Of a stretch of 6,730 nucleotides of DNA, positions 6,119 through 6,730 are shown one piece after another (the stretch's first letter is position 1; each line of letters begins with the position of its first letter). The stretch spans positions 1 through 6,730 of the forward strand of contig CAIRWP010000258.1 of NCBI GenBank assembly GCA_903882335.1, written 5' to 3'. The DNA is from an uncultured Opitutia bacterium. Lineage in GTDB: Bacteria; Verrucomicrobiota; Verrucomicrobiia; Opitutales; UBA953. The position numbers and the translations under genes were made by a program. The notes beneath the pieces were generated by a model that worked only from the letters and a program-made list of their open reading frames with translations, searched no databases and was not told the DNA's origin.

Positions 6119-6730
6119 CGTGATCTCGACTTCGCCGAGCAGGTTGCCCTGGTAAAGCTTGTCGGCGGATTGCCAGAACGGGGCGTCCCGGTTAGCAAAG
6201 CGCACCATGTTGCGCTGGTCCTGCTTGAAGGGGAACTTCGTGAAGTTGAGCTCGGGGAACATCAGGCAGAGCTGATGTTTGCCCTGCAGGTCCTTCGGCG
6301 CGATGGCGCGGATGGTGATCTCGTAGCCGTTCTCGGTGTTCTGCAGCGCCGCGTTGGGCGGGATGCGCCGGATGTCAAAGCTCTCGCCTTCGCCCGGGGA
6401 TAACGTGTATTTCTGCGGCGCCTGCACGTACGCGAGGTAGAGGTTGCGCGGGGTGGGGCAGATGGCGAAGCCCCGGTTCGCGAGACGCAGCTTGATCTCA
6501 TAGTCCTTGCCTTGCTTCACCTTCACCGGCCAAGTCGCGCTGAGTAGCTCGTAGCGGTAGCCGACATGGTCGCGGAGGTAGTCGAAGGCCGAGCGCGGGA
6601 CGTCGTTGCCCTTGGCGTCGGTGAAGTAGCCGTCGGAGACCGAGAGCCCGAGCGTCCGGACCTCGGCCTTGGTCTTCATCTGTTTCTTCCAGCCGTCGAC
6701 GACGCCTTCCTTGCGGTCCAGGGAGGCCTC
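6113..6730 (-). CDS. DUF4832-type domain protein, C-terminal part (5' end beyond right edge)
   Basis: The frame is open from the right edge to the TGA at 6115-6113, giving 205 residues of a longer protein. The ATG at 6679-6677 is internal to an open frame and gives MKTKAEV with no signal peptide, so it is unlikely to be the true start. The sequence resembles the C-terminal DUF4832 domain: FDYLRDHVGYRYELLSA, then KDYEIKLRLANRGFAICPTP (a beta-sandwich-like segment with the family's N-x-GFA), a stretch ending in GKHQLCLMFPEL, and MVRFANRDAPFW followed by GNLLGEVEI at the end. In related proteins this domain often follows a DUF4874 region in secreted proteins thought to act on or bind carbohydrates; no enzyme activity is established to my knowledge. 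It converges on the efflux operon and shares no transcription with it. Its GC is lower (about 62% by eye), but third positions are still mostly G/C, so the difference reflects its Lys, Asn, Tyr and Phe content. Confidence 0.7.
   Translation of the reverse strand, partial: EASLDRKEGVVDGWKKQMKTKAEVRTLGLSVSDGYFTDAKGNDVPRSAFDYLRDHVGYRYELLSATWPVKVKQGKDYEIKLRLANRGFAICPTPRNLYLAYVQAPQKYTLSPGEGESFDIRRIPPNAALQNTENGYEITIRAIAPKDLQGKHQLCLMFPELNFTKFPFKQDQRNMVRFANRDAPFWQSADKLYQGNLLGEVEITR

Noticed and set aside
6113..6730. Lower GC of the right-hand gene as a sign of horizontal transfer
   Set aside because: Third codon positions are still overwhelmingly G or C; the lower GC follows from Lys, Asn, Tyr and Phe content, and the contrast is exaggerated by the Ala/Arg-rich channel gene.

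Overview
The window carries a complete, compact tripartite RND efflux operon (periplasmic adaptor, inner-membrane pump, outer-membrane channel, about 432-6103, + strand). Its probable repressor, an AcrR/TtgR-like TetR-family protein, is divergent on the - strand and runs off the left edge. A convergent - strand gene with a DUF4832-type C-terminal domain runs off the right edge. The outer-membrane channel and the two lipoprotein signals mean a diderm bacterium. The DNA is very GC-rich (about 70% by eye; several stretches of the channel gene exceed 80%), with third codon positions nearly all G or C. DUF4832 proteins are, to my knowledge, frequent in Verrucomicrobiota and Bacteroidota, so a GC-rich verrucomicrobial (Opitutaceae-like) host is a reasonable but weak guess; a proteobacterium is not excluded.

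Layout: 1-407 (-) regulator, N-terminal 135 residues. 408-431 is the entire intergenic gap. A perfect 13+4+13 bp inverted repeat at 420-449 straddles this gap and the first codons of the adaptor gene; it looks like an AcrR/TtgR operator. Then 432-1553 adaptor lipoprotein, a 9-base gap, 1563-4691 pump, a 4-base ATGA overlap, and 4688-6103 NodT/OprM-type channel lipoprotein. A small hairpin at 6098-6118 contains the stop codons of both the channel gene and the convergent DUF4832 gene (6113-6730, -). Genes occupy nearly every base, and there is no gene-free stretch over 25 bases.

How it works together: by family knowledge, the pump takes amphiphilic or hydrophobic compounds from the periplasm or membrane and drives them out with the proton gradient. 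The adaptor joins the pump to the channel, which crosses the outer membrane. The proton-relay residues of the pump and the RLS channel-docking motif of the adaptor are intact, so the system looks functional. The regulator probably binds the palindrome to repress the operon and itself, and lets go when it binds a substrate of the pump. I see no mobile element, CRISPR array, RNA gene or wholly new system. The most unusual parts are the very tight regulator/adaptor junction, with its operator over the adaptor start codon, and the stop-codon-sharing hairpin between the convergent genes.
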